Shown here in pieces: positions 34,248 through 42,811 of a stretch of 64,000 nucleotides of DNA. The notes below the pieces were generated by a model. That model was not told where the DNA came from. It did not search any database and saw only the letters and a program-made list of their open reading frames with translations. Each line of letters begins with the position of its first letter. The stretch's first letter is position 1. This stretch comes from Bacillota bacterium (GTDB lineage Bacteria > Bacillota > Clostridia > Lachnospirales > Lachnospiraceae), in assembly GCA_023418475.1 (NCBI GenBank), contig JAEZZO010000076.1, positions 1 through 64,000 on the forward strand. The letters run 5' to 3'. A program made the translations under genes and the position numbers.

Positions 34248-35153
34248 ATGGGACTAACAGATAATCAAAAAAGATTGATACAAGCAATAGCAGAAAATAA
34301 TATACAGTCGACAAGAAAATGTGCAGTAGCATGCATAACAGAAGATGAAACTCAAAAAAATAAATGGTTTTGTAAAAAATATAAAACCATACTAGAGACT
34401 TCAGGAGCTAATATGGTTGAACTCCCGTATGATTTGAAAGGTCTTCTGTCCGTGGAAGATGTATCATTGTCATTCCGGGAGGGCAGATACTATCTATCAG
34501 ACAGAGAAAAAGAAGTCTTTGAAAATATAGTACGCATGAAGAAAGTTAATGAGAAACTCATGGAAATGAGTATACCATACATAAACTCTACATTGCTTTA
34601 TGGAGAAAGCGGGACAGGGAAGACAACATTCGGAAGATACATTGCATATAAGACGGAATTGCCATTTTGCTACATGAATTTCTCACACTTGGTAGACTCA
34701 TATATGGGAGGTACATCAAAAAATATTAACAAAGCATTTTCTTATGCCATATCTAATCCATGTGTGTTTATGCTGGATGAGATCGATTGTATAAGTATAA
34801 GACGCGAAGACTCTGGATCAAGTAGCGGAACAGGCGGTGAAATGGCAAGAGTGACAATTACACTCATGCAGGAATTTGATAAGCTTCCAAACGATGTTAT
34901 TGTGATAGGAGCTACCAACCGAAAAGACAGGATTGATGAAGCACTGCTAAGAAGATTTTCAGTAAAGCATGAAGTTAAAGTACTTAATGAAGCAGAAAAA
35001 ATAGGAATGGTTAGAAAATATCTTCATGACATAGATATGGACATTCCTGTTCACGAGATCATGTCAATAGTTAACAAAAACAAAAATCAATCAATGCTAC
35101 TAAATGACTTAATTCGGACAATATCAGAAAGAATAGCTGCAGAGATCGCATAG
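34248..35153 (+). CDS. AAA+ ATPase
   Basis: 301 aa. Walker A is G119-E-S-G-T-G-K-T126, Walker B is F-M-L-D177-E178, sensor 1 is 'VIVIGATNRKDRIDEALLRRFS' with two arginine-finger candidates. The fold is closest to FtsH/Cdc48-like classical AAA proteins. The N-terminal ~95 residues are a separate helical domain. GGAAAGG precedes the ATG. Possible roles are replication loader, remodeller or defence; the substrate is unknown. Confidence 0.85.
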   Translation: MGLTDNQKRLIQAIAENNIQSTRKCAVACITEDETQKNKWFCKKYKTILETSGANMVELPYDLKGLLSVEDVSLSFREGRYYLSDREKEVFENIVRMKKVNEKLMEMSIPYINSTLLYGESGTGKTTFGRYIAYKTELPFCYMNFSHLVDSYMGGTSKNINKAFSYAISNPCVFMLDEIDCISIRREDSGSSSGTGGEMARVTITLMQEFDKLPNDVIVIGATNRKDRIDEALLRRFSVKHEVKVLNEAEKIGMVRKYLHDIDMDIPVHEIMSIVNKNKNQSMLLNDLIRTISERIAAEIA

Positions 35154-35177
35154 CTAATATAGCGGAAAGGAAAATAT

Positions 35178-35504
35178 ATGTTAAATGAATTATTGAAGTT
35201 AATGAATGAAAATCCTGAATTACCAGTTATACCAATGGTTGATACAGAAGTTGTATGTGGTGATGAATACGGTTATTGGATGGCTTCTTTCGGAGAATGT
35301 AGCATCAGGGAATTTGCAATTGATGAATGGTATGGAGAAGGTATTATCAAATACAGAGACGAACCAGATGCAGAGGAACAGTTGATTGAAGCAATAGCCG
35401 AAAGCAAATATGATGGAACCGATGATGATTATGAAAAAGCGAAGGAAGAAGTCGAGAAGTTATGGACCAAGGCAATTATAGTAAGAATAATATTGCCGGA
35501 TTAA
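35178..35504 (+). CDS. Acidic phage protein, 108 aa
   Basis: ATG after GGAAAGG. 'PMVDTEVVCGDEYGYWMASFGECSIREF' is a beta-rich start and the second half is an acidic helix ('YEKAKEEVEKLWTKAII'). Similar small proteins are widespread in clostridial prophages. A hairpin TGCAGGAGC/GCTCCTGCA (~35516-35547) follows. Confidence 0.6.
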   Translation: MLNELLKLMNENPELPVIPMVDTEVVCGDEYGYWMASFGECSIREFAIDEWYGEGIIKYRDEPDAEEQLIEAIAESKYDGTDDDYEKAKEEVEKLWTKAIIVRIILPD

Positions 35505-35570
35505 TACAATTATGCTGCAGGAGCGACAATCTGAGCCGGCTCCTGCATCGCCTAAAAGATTGGAGGATAT

Positions 35571-35750
35571 ATGAATAAAGATTATAGTAACGAAGCAATA
35601 AAGGTAAGAAATTCTTTAGCAAAAACACCTATATGGAATAAAGAAAAACAGAACTATATCTGTCAGTATTGCGGTGGAGTTGTGCCAACATGGGATATGA
35701 TTAATGGATATGATTGCTGTGTATGCGGATTGCCGATACACGAAAGATGA
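35571..35750 (+). CDS. Zinc-ribbon protein, 59 aa
   Basis: TGGAGGA before the ATG. 'CQYCGGVVP...CCVCGLPI' is a two-knuckle zinc ribbon. One of a run of similar tiny genes up to 37673. Confidence 0.6.
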   Translation: MNKDYSNEAIKVRNSLAKTPIWNKEKQNYICQYCGGVVPTWDMINGYDCCVCGLPIHER

Positions 35751-35779
35751 TTAGATGTTCATGCATCGGAAAGGAATTA

Positions 35780-36193
35780 ATGAAAGAAATTCATAAAAAA
35801 GTATTATCTGAATATTACGAAGCATTAAGAGACGGATTAAAGCCGTTTGAGTTACGTAAAGATGAAGATGGAGTAGAAGTTGGAGATATTTTAATCCTTG
35901 AGGAATGGACAGGAGAAGATTATACCGGATATAGCATAAAAAGAAAAGTAACCTATGTATTAAGAAATACACCGCAATTTGGATTAAAAAAGGGTTATTG
36001 CATTATTGGATTAGATCACCGTAGTCCTGACGAATATAAAAATCAAAATGAAGTTACAGTAGATGAAATGATTGATATACTTTGCAGACAAGACAAAAAT
36101 GCAATAGTAATCAATAGATACGAGGAAAACATAAAGGTATATCCAGGACGAGAAAATAAGCCGGGAGGCAGAAAAGTATTAATGATATGTTGA
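35780..36193 (+). CDS. DUF3850 (ASCH-like) protein
   Basis: 137 aa from the ATG after GGAAAGG. 'GLKPFELRKDEDGVEVGDILILEEW', 'YTGYSIKRKVTYVL' and 'GLKKGYCIIGL' are the DUF3850 pattern, a PUA/ASCH-fold domain thought to bind RNA. The C-terminal ~45 residues are a separate tail ('MIDILCRQDKNAIVINRYEEN'). Confidence 0.8.
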   Translation: MKEIHKKVLSEYYEALRDGLKPFELRKDEDGVEVGDILILEEWTGEDYTGYSIKRKVTYVLRNTPQFGLKKGYCIIGLDHRSPDEYKNQNEVTVDEMIDILCRQDKNAIVINRYEENIKVYPGRENKPGGRKVLMIC

Positions 36194-36222
36194 TAGATTT
36201 ATCAGAAGGGAGATAAAGCCTT

Positions 36223-36372
36223 ATGGGACGAACATGTGCAAATTGCTATTGGTCACGTAGCGAAGGTTACAAACCATATAAAGTATGGTGCATAATTAAT
36301 CACATTATGACGGCAGCAAATAAAAATAGATGCAAATGTAATTCGTGGAAAAAATCATTAGAAGGGAGCTAA
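36223..36372 (+). CDS. Small Cys-rich protein, 49 aa
   Basis: GAAGGGAG upstream of the ATG. C-x2-C...C...C-x-C pattern ('CANCYW', 'WCIINH', 'RCKCNSW'), a probable zinc binder. Unknown role. Confidence 0.5.
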   Translation: MGRTCANCYWSRSEGYKPYKVWCIINHIMTAANKNRCKCNSWKKSLEGS

Positions 36373-36377
36373 TTCTT

Positions 36378-36479
36378 ATGGGATTTGCTATTGGGCTAAT
36401 CGTTGGAGCGGTAGCTGGAATTATAGTAGGCATTATGTGTAGGCATATTAAAATTAACCCAGATGAAGAGGTGAGATAA
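36378..36479 (+). CDS. Tiny single-pass membrane protein, 33 aa
   Basis: GAAGGGAG ~9 bp before the ATG. Glycine-rich transmembrane helix at 2-21 ('FAIGLIVGAVAGIIVGIM'), short charged tail. Unknown. Confidence 0.45.
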   Translation: MGFAIGLIVGAVAGIIVGIMCRHIKINPDEEVR

Positions 36480-36483
36480 AACA

Positions 36484-36627
36484 ATGTATAATACAGTTGA
36501 GTTTCCAGGAGAAATAGATTACTGTCCATATTGCGGCAGCACAAATTTACAGCCAGATACAAAGGACAGTGATAGCAAAAACTGTAATAATTGTGGACAT
36601 GATTTTACTGTGATGACACATGAATAA
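36484..36627 (+). CDS. Zinc-ribbon protein, 47 aa
   Basis: 'YCPYCGS...NCNNCGHDF' is a classic CxxC/CxxC ribbon after a GAGGTGAG site. Unknown role. Confidence 0.55.
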   Translation: MYNTVEFPGEIDYCPYCGSTNLQPDTKDSDSKNCNNCGHDFTVMTHE

Positions 36628-36636
36628 GGAGAATTT

Positions 36637-37116
36637 ATGGAGCAGTTAAGTAGAATTGGATTTGGAGCAGCACATCGTAAATACAAAGATATGGAAATGT
36701 TTATAGAACTATGTGCTTATCAGGATACGGGAATCAAACCGTATCAAATACAGTTAATACAGGAAGATAATAAACTGCTATCGAGGCAGAATAAGGAATA
36801 CAGAGAAGAAATATTGAGCCTAAGAGCTGAATTATTTGGTTATCGGGAAGCAGAGGAACAAGGATTATTATTAAAGTTACCGTGTAAAGTAGGAAATGTT
36901 GTATATCATGATAGCGGAGTGTTTGGAATACTTGATTATAAACTTGATAGCTTTTCATCATATGAAGATAAGATAATTTTTAGTGCTTCATCTTGGGACG
37001 ATGGAACATGTGATACTGGAGAATGTCTTGATGAAATCGAATTTGAAGCATCAGATATCGGAAAAACCGTATTTATCACCAGAGAAGCAGCATTGAAAGG
37101 TGGTGCAGATAAATGA
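36637..37116 (+). CDS. Phage protein with coiled coil, 159 aa
   Basis: AAGGAG before the ATG. Residues ~38-70 are a coiled coil; 'LLLKLPCKVGNVVY' and 'IGKTVFITREAA' mark a C-terminal beta domain often found in small clostridial phage proteins. The next gene overlaps by 4 bp. Confidence 0.65.
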   Translation: MEQLSRIGFGAAHRKYKDMEMFIELCAYQDTGIKPYQIQLIQEDNKLLSRQNKEYREEILSLRAELFGYREAEEQGLLLKLPCKVGNVVYHDSGVFGILDYKLDSFSSYEDKIIFSASSWDDGTCDTGECLDEIEFEASDIGKTVFITREAALKGGADK

Positions 37117-37412
37117 TACCTCAAGAAGCAATCGAACGTCTGAAAGAATTGAGCTTTATGTTTGAGGAAACACCTACAGGAGCAATAGCAGAGGCCATAG
37201 AGTCATTAAAAAAGCAAATACCAAAAGAACCAGTGCATATGATAAATGAAAAAGATACCAAAATAGGAAATATAACATTTAAGGCAGGTACAATGGGATA
37301 TAAATGTCAATGCGGTCAATATTTAAGACCATTTCAAAAATATTGCCATGAATGTTCACTGGCACAAGATTGGAGCAAATTATCAGAAAAATATAATGGC
37401 AGCAGGAATTAA
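37113..37412 (+). CDS. Zinc-ribbon phage protein, 99 aa
   Basis: Helical N-terminus, then 'YKCQCGQYLRP...YCHECSLAQ', a zinc ribbon at ~70-88. Coupled to the previous gene. Confidence 0.6.
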   Translation: MIPQEAIERLKELSFMFEETPTGAIAEAIESLKKQIPKEPVHMINEKDTKIGNITFKAGTMGYKCQCGQYLRPFQKYCHECSLAQDWSKLSEKYNGSRN

Positions 37413-37430
37413 TAAAGGAGCATATAGCCT

Positions 37431-37673
37431 ATGAGTGATCTTGCAATAGGAATAATTATCGGAATAATCGCGGGAGCAATACTGGAAGCAGTTATCTCAT
37501 CTCTGTTTATAAGGCATGATAATGTAACAGTAACCTATTCCGGATATCAACCCAAAATAGAAACATCAAGTAAACCACCAAGCACAAGAAGCGCAACATC
37601 ATATAGCTGTGAAATATGTCCTGATCAGCATACAAACAAATGCCAGGAATGCACAAAAATAAAATATCATTAA
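37431..37673 (+). CDS. Membrane protein with Cys-rich tail, 80 aa
   Basis: AAAGGAG before the ATG. Membrane helix at ~4-26, linker, then 'SCEICPDQHTNKCQECTKI', a possible cytosolic zinc site. Unknown. Confidence 0.55.
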   Translation: MSDLAIGIIIGIIAGAILEAVISSLFIRHDNVTVTYSGYQPKIETSSKPPSTRSATSYSCEICPDQHTNKCQECTKIKYH

Positions 37674-37711
37674 ATGTTCTTCGCTGGCAGCAGGATTTAG
37701 GAGGGATTATA

Positions 37712-38251
37712 TTGAGTAAAAAAACATTAACCGCAGAACAGCAAACCAAAATACTAATAGAGTCAACAGTATCAGCAACCATAGAAAAAATAAGCAAATT
37801 ATCATCTATAGATCGTATGAAAGAAATCAAGGATGAAACCTTCAAAAACACTGAAAAACTACTCTACAGATACAAAACACTAAAAGAGCATGTCACAGAT
37901 GAAAAAGAATACTTTGACATGCTATACAAGCGATCATCCGGGAGTATCGTAAGATACAGCAAAACTAAAGCAACGCAGAACACGGATGAAATGCTGAGAC
38001 TTCGGGAAGAGTCACTGGATCGAAGTAAAAACGATATAGACAGGCTGGAAAAAGCTATTGAAAAGATTAAAAGTAAAAAAGAATTCCAAGTTATACAATT
38101 AAGATACTTTGAGACTAACGAGAATGACGAAACAAGAACATTTGAAGAAATTGCATCCATACTTGGGATTGATGAAAAAACCGCCAGAACATGGAAAAAT
38201 AAAATGATCAATGAAATAGCAGTACGATTATTTGGTTCAGACGCAATATAG
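37712..38251 (+). CDS. ArpU/RinA-type late transcription regulator
   Basis: 179 aa, TTG start after AGGAGGG; the longer frame is upstream of that site. Long helical N-terminus. The C-terminal 60 residues have a sigma-region-4-like HTH: 'IQLRYFE...TFEEIASILGIDEKTARTWKNKM'. It lies directly before the terminase genes, the position of RinA/ArpU activators that switch on packaging and structural genes. Confidence 0.75.
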   Translation: MSKKTLTAEQQTKILIESTVSATIEKISKLSSIDRMKEIKDETFKNTEKLLYRYKTLKEHVTDEKEYFDMLYKRSSGSIVRYSKTKATQNTDEMLRLREESLDRSKNDIDRLEKAIEKIKSKKEFQVIQLRYFETNENDETRTFEEIASILGIDEKTARTWKNKMINEIAVRLFGSDAI

Positions 38252-38446
38252 ACTTGACAAAATGCCCGATTTGACACCCTGTACATATCCTTTTCTTTAT
38301 GATATAATTTTTTACAATGTAATATCTATAAATAATAAAGGCCGCACAGAGATCAATCTAAGCGGCCTTTTTGGTTGGTAAAATTACCGGGATAACAATC
38401 AAATATTTCAGGGGTGGGCAGTGATTGTGTGAAGAGGTGGAGATAC
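38252..38446 (+). promoter_or_regulatory. Late-operon control region with terminator
   Basis: TTGACA occurs at ~38254 and ~38270 and TATAAT at ~38303, but the spacers are wrong for sigma-A, which suits an activator-dependent promoter. A hairpin AAAGGCCGC/GCGGCCTTTTT (~38337-38372) follows, so early transcripts end here. Confidence 0.45.
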
Positions 38447-39256
38447 ATGGCAAGAGCTCCAGATAAGAGAAAAGAAGAAGCAAAAATACTATTTGAGAAT
38501 GGATTAAAGTTAATTGAAATAGCTAATCAATTAAATGTACCAGAGGGTACAGTTAGGTCCTGGAAGAATAGAGATAAATGGAAAAGCAACGCAACACCAA
38601 AAGCAACATCAAAAAAGAAATGCAACGTTGCAAAAAGAAAGAAAAAAGTAAAGCCCGTTGCCAAAGAAGTCGAGCAAGTAATTAATAATATTGATCTGAC
38701 TGATAAACAAAGACTTTTTTGCTTAAATTATATTAAATGTTTTAATGCTACAAAAGCATATCTTAAAGCTTATGAGGGCAGTTATGCCGTGGCAAATACA
38801 GAAGGATCCAAACTCCTATTAAAACCACGTATAAAAGCAGAAATAGATAGACTTAAGCAAGGACGGCTTAATCAATCATTTTTAAAAGCCGAAGACATAG
38901 TGCAAAAATACATAGATATTGCCTTTGCAGATATAACAGATTATGTTGATTTCGGGACAAGGGAAGTGACATTTTCAAACCAAGAAGGAATGACAGCGAC
39001 CACAGAAATGAGCTATGTTGACGTAAAACCGGCATGGATGGTAGATGGAACTTTACTAAGCGAAGTATCAATGGGTAAGAATGGAATTAAAATAAAAATG
39101 CATGATCACATGAAAGCAATGCAATGGTTAAGCGATCATATGGATCTCTTAACCACAGAACAAAAAGCAAGAGTAAAACACATGCAAAATAAAGATAAGC
39201 TGGAAATAGAACGATTTGAACATCAGAAAAATCTGGATGAAAGGAATAATTTCTAA
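38447..39256 (+). CDS. Phage terminase small subunit
   Basis: 269 aa from the ATG after GAGGTGG. The N-terminal HTH 'KIIFEN..LIEIANQLNVPEGTVRSWKNRDKW' is of the YqaS/PF10668 type. A basic linker follows, then the Terminase_2 core ('LTDKQRLFCLNYIKCFNATKAYLKAY', 'ILQKYIDIAFADITDYVDFG'-like). It recognises packaging-site DNA and recruits TerL. Confidence 0.88.
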   Translation: MARAPDKRKEEAKILFENGLKLIEIANQLNVPEGTVRSWKNRDKWKSNATPKATSKKKCNVAKRKKKVKPVAKEVEQVINNIDLTDKQRLFCLNYIKCFNATKAYLKAYEGSYAVANTEGSKLLLKPRIKAEIDRLKQGRLNQSFLKAEDIVQKYIDIAFADITDYVDFGTREVTFSNQEGMTATTEMSYVDVKPAWMVDGTLLSEVSMGKNGIKIKMHDHMKAMQWLSDHMDLLTTEQKARVKHMQNKDKLEIERFEHQKNLDERNNF

Positions 39257-39939
39257 TGCCAAACAATTCAGAACTTCATTCTTTTTATACATCAAAACGT
39301 TGGAGAGACTTTCGAAAAGTAATAATTGAGGAAAGAAAACCGATTTGTGAAACATGCAGTAAAATGATTATTGATCCAAAAGAAATAGAAGTAGATCATT
39401 ATCCAATTGAATTAACAATCAATAATATACACGATGCAAACATATCATTAAATCCGGAAAACGTAAGAATAACCTGCCATGATTGCCATAATAAACGACA
39501 TGGAAGATATAGCAAAGCAGAACGTAAAGTCTATATGGTTTATGGTCCTCCATGCTCAGGCAAACTTGATTATGTGCGTGGTAGTATGCAACGCGGAGAT
39601 CTGATAGTAGACATGGACACAATTTACACTGCCATATCGTTGCAAAGCATATATGATAAACCAGATCAGCTGATACGTAATGTATTCGCAGTACATGACA
39701 TTCTACTCGACAATATAAAAACAAGATATGGTAAATGGATCAATGCATGGATCATCGGAGGTTATCCGGAAAAATACAAACGGGAGCAGCTTGCCGATGA
39801 ACTTGGAGCCGAATTAATATACATCGAGGCTACAAAAGAAGAATGCATAGAGCGATTAAGCCAGGACAATGATAGAAAGATAAGACAGCCTGAATGGATT
39901 GGATATATTGACAAATGGTTTGAGAGGTTTATCGAATAA
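39256..39939 (+). CDS. HNH endonuclease fused to a P-loop kinase-like domain
   Basis: 227 aa. Residues ~1-90 are HNH: 'RWRDFRKVII', 'CETCSK', 'EVDHYPIEL', 'NVRITCHDCHNKRHG'. Residues ~95-227 have a Walker A-like 'YGPPCSGKLDYV', 'DMDTIYTAI' and 'EATKEECIERL', as in small P-loop kinases. HNH proteins next to terminases help cut packaging sites; the added kinase fold is less usual. It overlaps TerS by 1 bp. Confidence 0.75.
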   Translation: MPNNSELHSFYTSKRWRDFRKVIIEERKPICETCSKMIIDPKEIEVDHYPIELTINNIHDANISLNPENVRITCHDCHNKRHGRYSKAERKVYMVYGPPCSGKLDYVRGSMQRGDLIVDMDTIYTAISLQSIYDKPDQLIRNVFAVHDILLDNIKTRYGKWINAWIIGGYPEKYKREQLADELGAELIYIEATKEECIERLSQDNDRKIRQPEWIGYIDKWFERFIE

Positions 39940-39949
39940 AGGGGGATAT

Positions 39950-40207
39950 ATGTCAAAAGGATATATAGCATTTAAGTGTACAGAATGCGGATACATAAGT
40001 CTATTTAGTGAAAGCAAAGCTGACGGAAACAGATGTATTGAATGTGGGTGTCACATAATACCAATAGGCAAAGCTGGAATTGATATGGATGATCAAAAAA
40101 ATATAGAAATAAATATGTCAGAGAAAGGATTGCTTAGAGCTTTACGTATTTTTAATATCCATCAAAAAGATTATGAAAAAGAAAAAACAATCCCCCCCTC
40201 TCTTTAA
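39950..40207 (+). CDS. Zinc-ribbon phage protein, 85 aa
   Basis: AGGGGGAT before the ATG sets the start. 'FKCTECGYISL...RCIECGCHII' is a zinc ribbon. Unknown role. Confidence 0.6.
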   Translation: MSKGYIAFKCTECGYISLFSESKADGNRCIECGCHIIPIGKAGIDMDDQKNIEINMSEKGLLRALRIFNIHQKDYEKEKTIPPSL

Positions 40208-40293
40208 AAATATTTTTTCTCGGATTTACCGAGTGTAATCCTCTGTAAGACACACAGCAAAAATTTTGAAATTTGCAGAAAGGTTTTTGAAAA

Positions 40294-40650
40294 ATGAAGG
40301 GAAACGTTGAAAATGCTATAAACACTGATAAAAAATCAAATTTTCAAACCGAATTTGATAAGCTGACAGAAATATTTAAGGACGTTGAAGAGCCAAAGCG
40401 CAAACTGGTTGAAGGACTTATCAATGAAGCTGCATTTCTGTATTCCGAAAACTGCAAATTACGAAAAATACTTAAGGTAACCGGCACAATAAAATGCCAT
40501 CCAGAGCATCCGGAATTACAAAAAACGATACCTGCAGCTACGCAATATTTAAAAAACCTAAACTCATATGCAGTTGTTATCAAAACTCTGAATGGGATAT
40601 TATCCAAAAATATAATAGAACTGGAGGAAGATATGAGTGAATTTGAATAG
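40294..40650 (+). CDS. Terminase-adjacent conserved phage protein, 118 aa
   Basis: Helical protein of the type regularly found just before TerL in clostridial siphophages ('FKDVEEPKRKLVEGLINEAAFL', 'HPEHPELQKTIPAATQYLKNLNSYAVVIKTLNGIL' in pieces). It may be a P27-like second small subunit. AAAGG lies upstream of the ATG. Confidence 0.6.
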   Translation: MKGNVENAINTDKKSNFQTEFDKLTEIFKDVEEPKRKLVEGLINEAAFLYSENCKLRKILKVTGTIKCHPEHPELQKTIPAATQYLKNLNSYAVVIKTLNGILSKNIIELEEDMSEFE

Positions 40651-40659
40651 GAGGATAGA

Positions 40660-40848
40660 ATGGGATGCTTATTTAAAGTAAATGGTAAAAATAAATTTGA
40701 AAACAATAAAAAAATGACAATATCAGTTTATGGGGTGAGAACATCACTTGAAAATAAATATGAAACAGAATTTTTAGTCTATTACAATGGTACATGGATG
40801 TGGACGGATGCAAAGAATTATACACCGATAGATAATTGTCATAGCTAG
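40660..40848 (+). CDS. Small phage protein, 62 aa
   Basis: AGGAGG before the ATG. Beta-rich ('MTISVYGVRTSLENKYETEFLVYY'), with Trp-rich end. Unknown. Confidence 0.55.
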   Translation: MGCLFKVNGKNKFENNKKMTISVYGVRTSLENKYETEFLVYYNGTWMWTDAKNYTPIDNCHS

Positions 40849-40851
40849 CCT

Positions 40852-42609
40852 ATGATTGATTTATTAACAGGCACATACATCAAAGGAATACCATACAACG
40901 ATGAACATTCATGGCTAATAGAATACATAGGAAAATGTAAGCGAAAAGAAATATTGATAGGCCAGGAATTATTAAAAGAATTCGATAGGTACCTATCATA
41001 TTTTGAAAATCCGGATATAAGATTTGAGCTTGAGGATGCACATAAGCGAATAAAATTCATAGAAGAAAAATGCAAATTATACGAGGCTCCTTACGATGGG
41101 AAGCCTTTTATTTTACAGCTTTTTCAGAAAGCATTTATAGAAGCAATATACAGCTTCAAGATTTATGATGAAGAAATAGGAAGATGGGTAAGGCTGCACC
41201 AGGAGATACTTTTTTTAGTAGCCAGAAAAAACGGAAAAACTCCTTTAGTATCAGCAATCTGTCTGGCCGAATTCTTCTGCGGAGAAAAAGGAACAAAAAT
41301 ACTTTGCTCTTCCAATAATTACGAACAGGCCGGATTATCTTACGAAGCAATAAATGCAATGAGGGAGCAGAGCCCATCACTGGAGCGTCTGACAAGAAAA
41401 AGTATAAGAGATGGTATCCGTTTTGGAAATCCAAGAAAACCAATCAGGAGCGGAAAATTCAGTTATGCAAACCATGCATCAGTAAAAAAAATATCTGCCA
41501 AAACCACAGGAGCTAAAGAAGGTAAAAATATAAAAGTTGGCATGGTGGATGAAGTATGGGAATTAAAAGATGATAGCTCAGTAATGCCGATCAGACAATC
41601 ACTATCTACGCAGGACGAACCATTATACTTCGAGTTAACAACGGAAGGCCATGTAAATGATGGATATTTAGATGCCAGACTAAAAGAGTCAAGACAAATA
41701 CTTGATGGAGAGTTAGATCGTCCAAGAAGATGTATATGGTTATATACTCAAGATTCAGAAACAGAAGTATGGCAAGATGAAAAATCATGGGTTAAATCAA
41801 ACCCTGGTTTAGGTACTATAAAAAAATGGTCATTTGTTAGGCAGATGCTGGAAGATGCTAAAATCAGTATGTCAACGCGTGCCTTTGTTTTAGCAAAAGA
41901 CTTTAACATCAAACAAAACAATTCAAAAGCATGGCTGGCACCGGAGATATACGTAAGAAAAGAAACATTTAATATAAAAGAATTTGCCGGATGTTTTTTT
42001 ATCGGAGCCGTGGACCTTGCAGAAACAACAGACTTGGTATCTGCAAGAGCATTAATCATGCGCGCAGGAGATCCACATAAATACTTTAAACAACAATATT
42101 TCATTCCGGAAGCAAAGCTTGATTGTAAAGATGACGGCAAAGATTATCGAGATTGGAAACAAAAAGGGCTTGTAACAGTATCGCCGGGAAATGATAATGA
42201 TTTCTCACTGATCACAAAGTGGTATGTTGATCTGGTAAAAACAGATAAGTTAAAACCATACAAAATAGGATACGATACAGCCCTTGCAAAATACTGGGTA
42301 AAGGAGATGGAAGAGATCTTCGGAGATGATTGCATGGAAAAGGTACCTCAGAGAAGAGAAGTTATGTCAAGTCCAATGAACCTTCTGGAAGCAGACCTAA
42401 GAAGCCAAATCATAAATTACAATGCAAATGAAATCGACGAATGGAACCTTGGAAATATCTCTTTAGACATGGATAAACGTGGACTAATCATGCCGGTTAA
42501 GGTACAAGGCAAACGAGAAAAAAGAATTGATGGAGGAGTTACGATGATAATAAGCGAAGCGATCTTCCAGCAATTTAAAAATGAATACTTACGGTATGTA
42601 GGGGGATAA
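40852..42609 (+). CDS. Phage terminase large subunit
   Basis: 585 aa. The ATPase has Walker A 'ARKNGKTPL' and Walker B 'VGMVDEVWEL'. The nuclease has 'GAVDLAETTDLVSA' and 'GYDTALAKYWV' acidic residues. It belongs to the HK97/P27-type TerL group and powers DNA packaging. There is no strong ribosome site at the ATG 3 bp after the previous stop, so it is probably translationally coupled. Confidence 0.93.
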   Translation: MIDLLTGTYIKGIPYNDEHSWLIEYIGKCKRKEILIGQELLKEFDRYLSYFENPDIRFELEDAHKRIKFIEEKCKLYEAPYDGKPFILQLFQKAFIEAIYSFKIYDEEIGRWVRLHQEILFLVARKNGKTPLVSAICLAEFFCGEKGTKILCSSNNYEQAGLSYEAINAMREQSPSLERLTRKSIRDGIRFGNPRKPIRSGKFSYANHASVKKISAKTTGAKEGKNIKVGMVDEVWELKDDSSVMPIRQSLSTQDEPLYFELTTEGHVNDGYLDARLKESRQILDGELDRPRRCIWLYTQDSETEVWQDEKSWVKSNPGLGTIKKWSFVRQMLEDAKISMSTRAFVLAKDFNIKQNNSKAWLAPEIYVRKETFNIKEFAGCFFIGAVDLAETTDLVSARALIMRAGDPHKYFKQQYFIPEAKLDCKDDGKDYRDWKQKGLVTVSPGNDNDFSLITKWYVDLVKTDKLKPYKIGYDTALAKYWVKEMEEIFGDDCMEKVPQRREVMSSPMNLLEADLRSQIINYNANEIDEWNLGNISLDMDKRGLIMPVKVQGKREKRIDGGVTMIISEAIFQQFKNEYLRYVGG

Positions 42610-42611
42610 CG

Positions 42612-42806
42612 ATGAAAAAAGAAAAATGGAAACATCTATATAAATGGCTAGATGTCATATTACTAATCTGTGGAATGTCATTTATATCAATAGGTGTATT
42701 AATAATATCCGTGGCAGCAGGGTTAATAGTAATTGGTATTTGTCTGATTACATTAGCCTTTTTTATTGCCGCAAATATTGCCACAAAACAGGTGAATGGA
42801 GGTTGA
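42612..42806 (+). CDS. Small membrane protein between TerL and portal, 64 aa
   Basis: Two hydrophobic segments (~14-32, ~35-57) and charged ends. It starts 2 bp after TerL. Similar tiny membrane proteins sit here in related phages; role unknown. Confidence 0.6.
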   Translation: MKKEKWKHLYKWLDVILLICGMSFISIGVLIISVAAGLIVIGICLITLAFFIAANIATKQVNGG

Positions 42807-42811
42807 TATAA

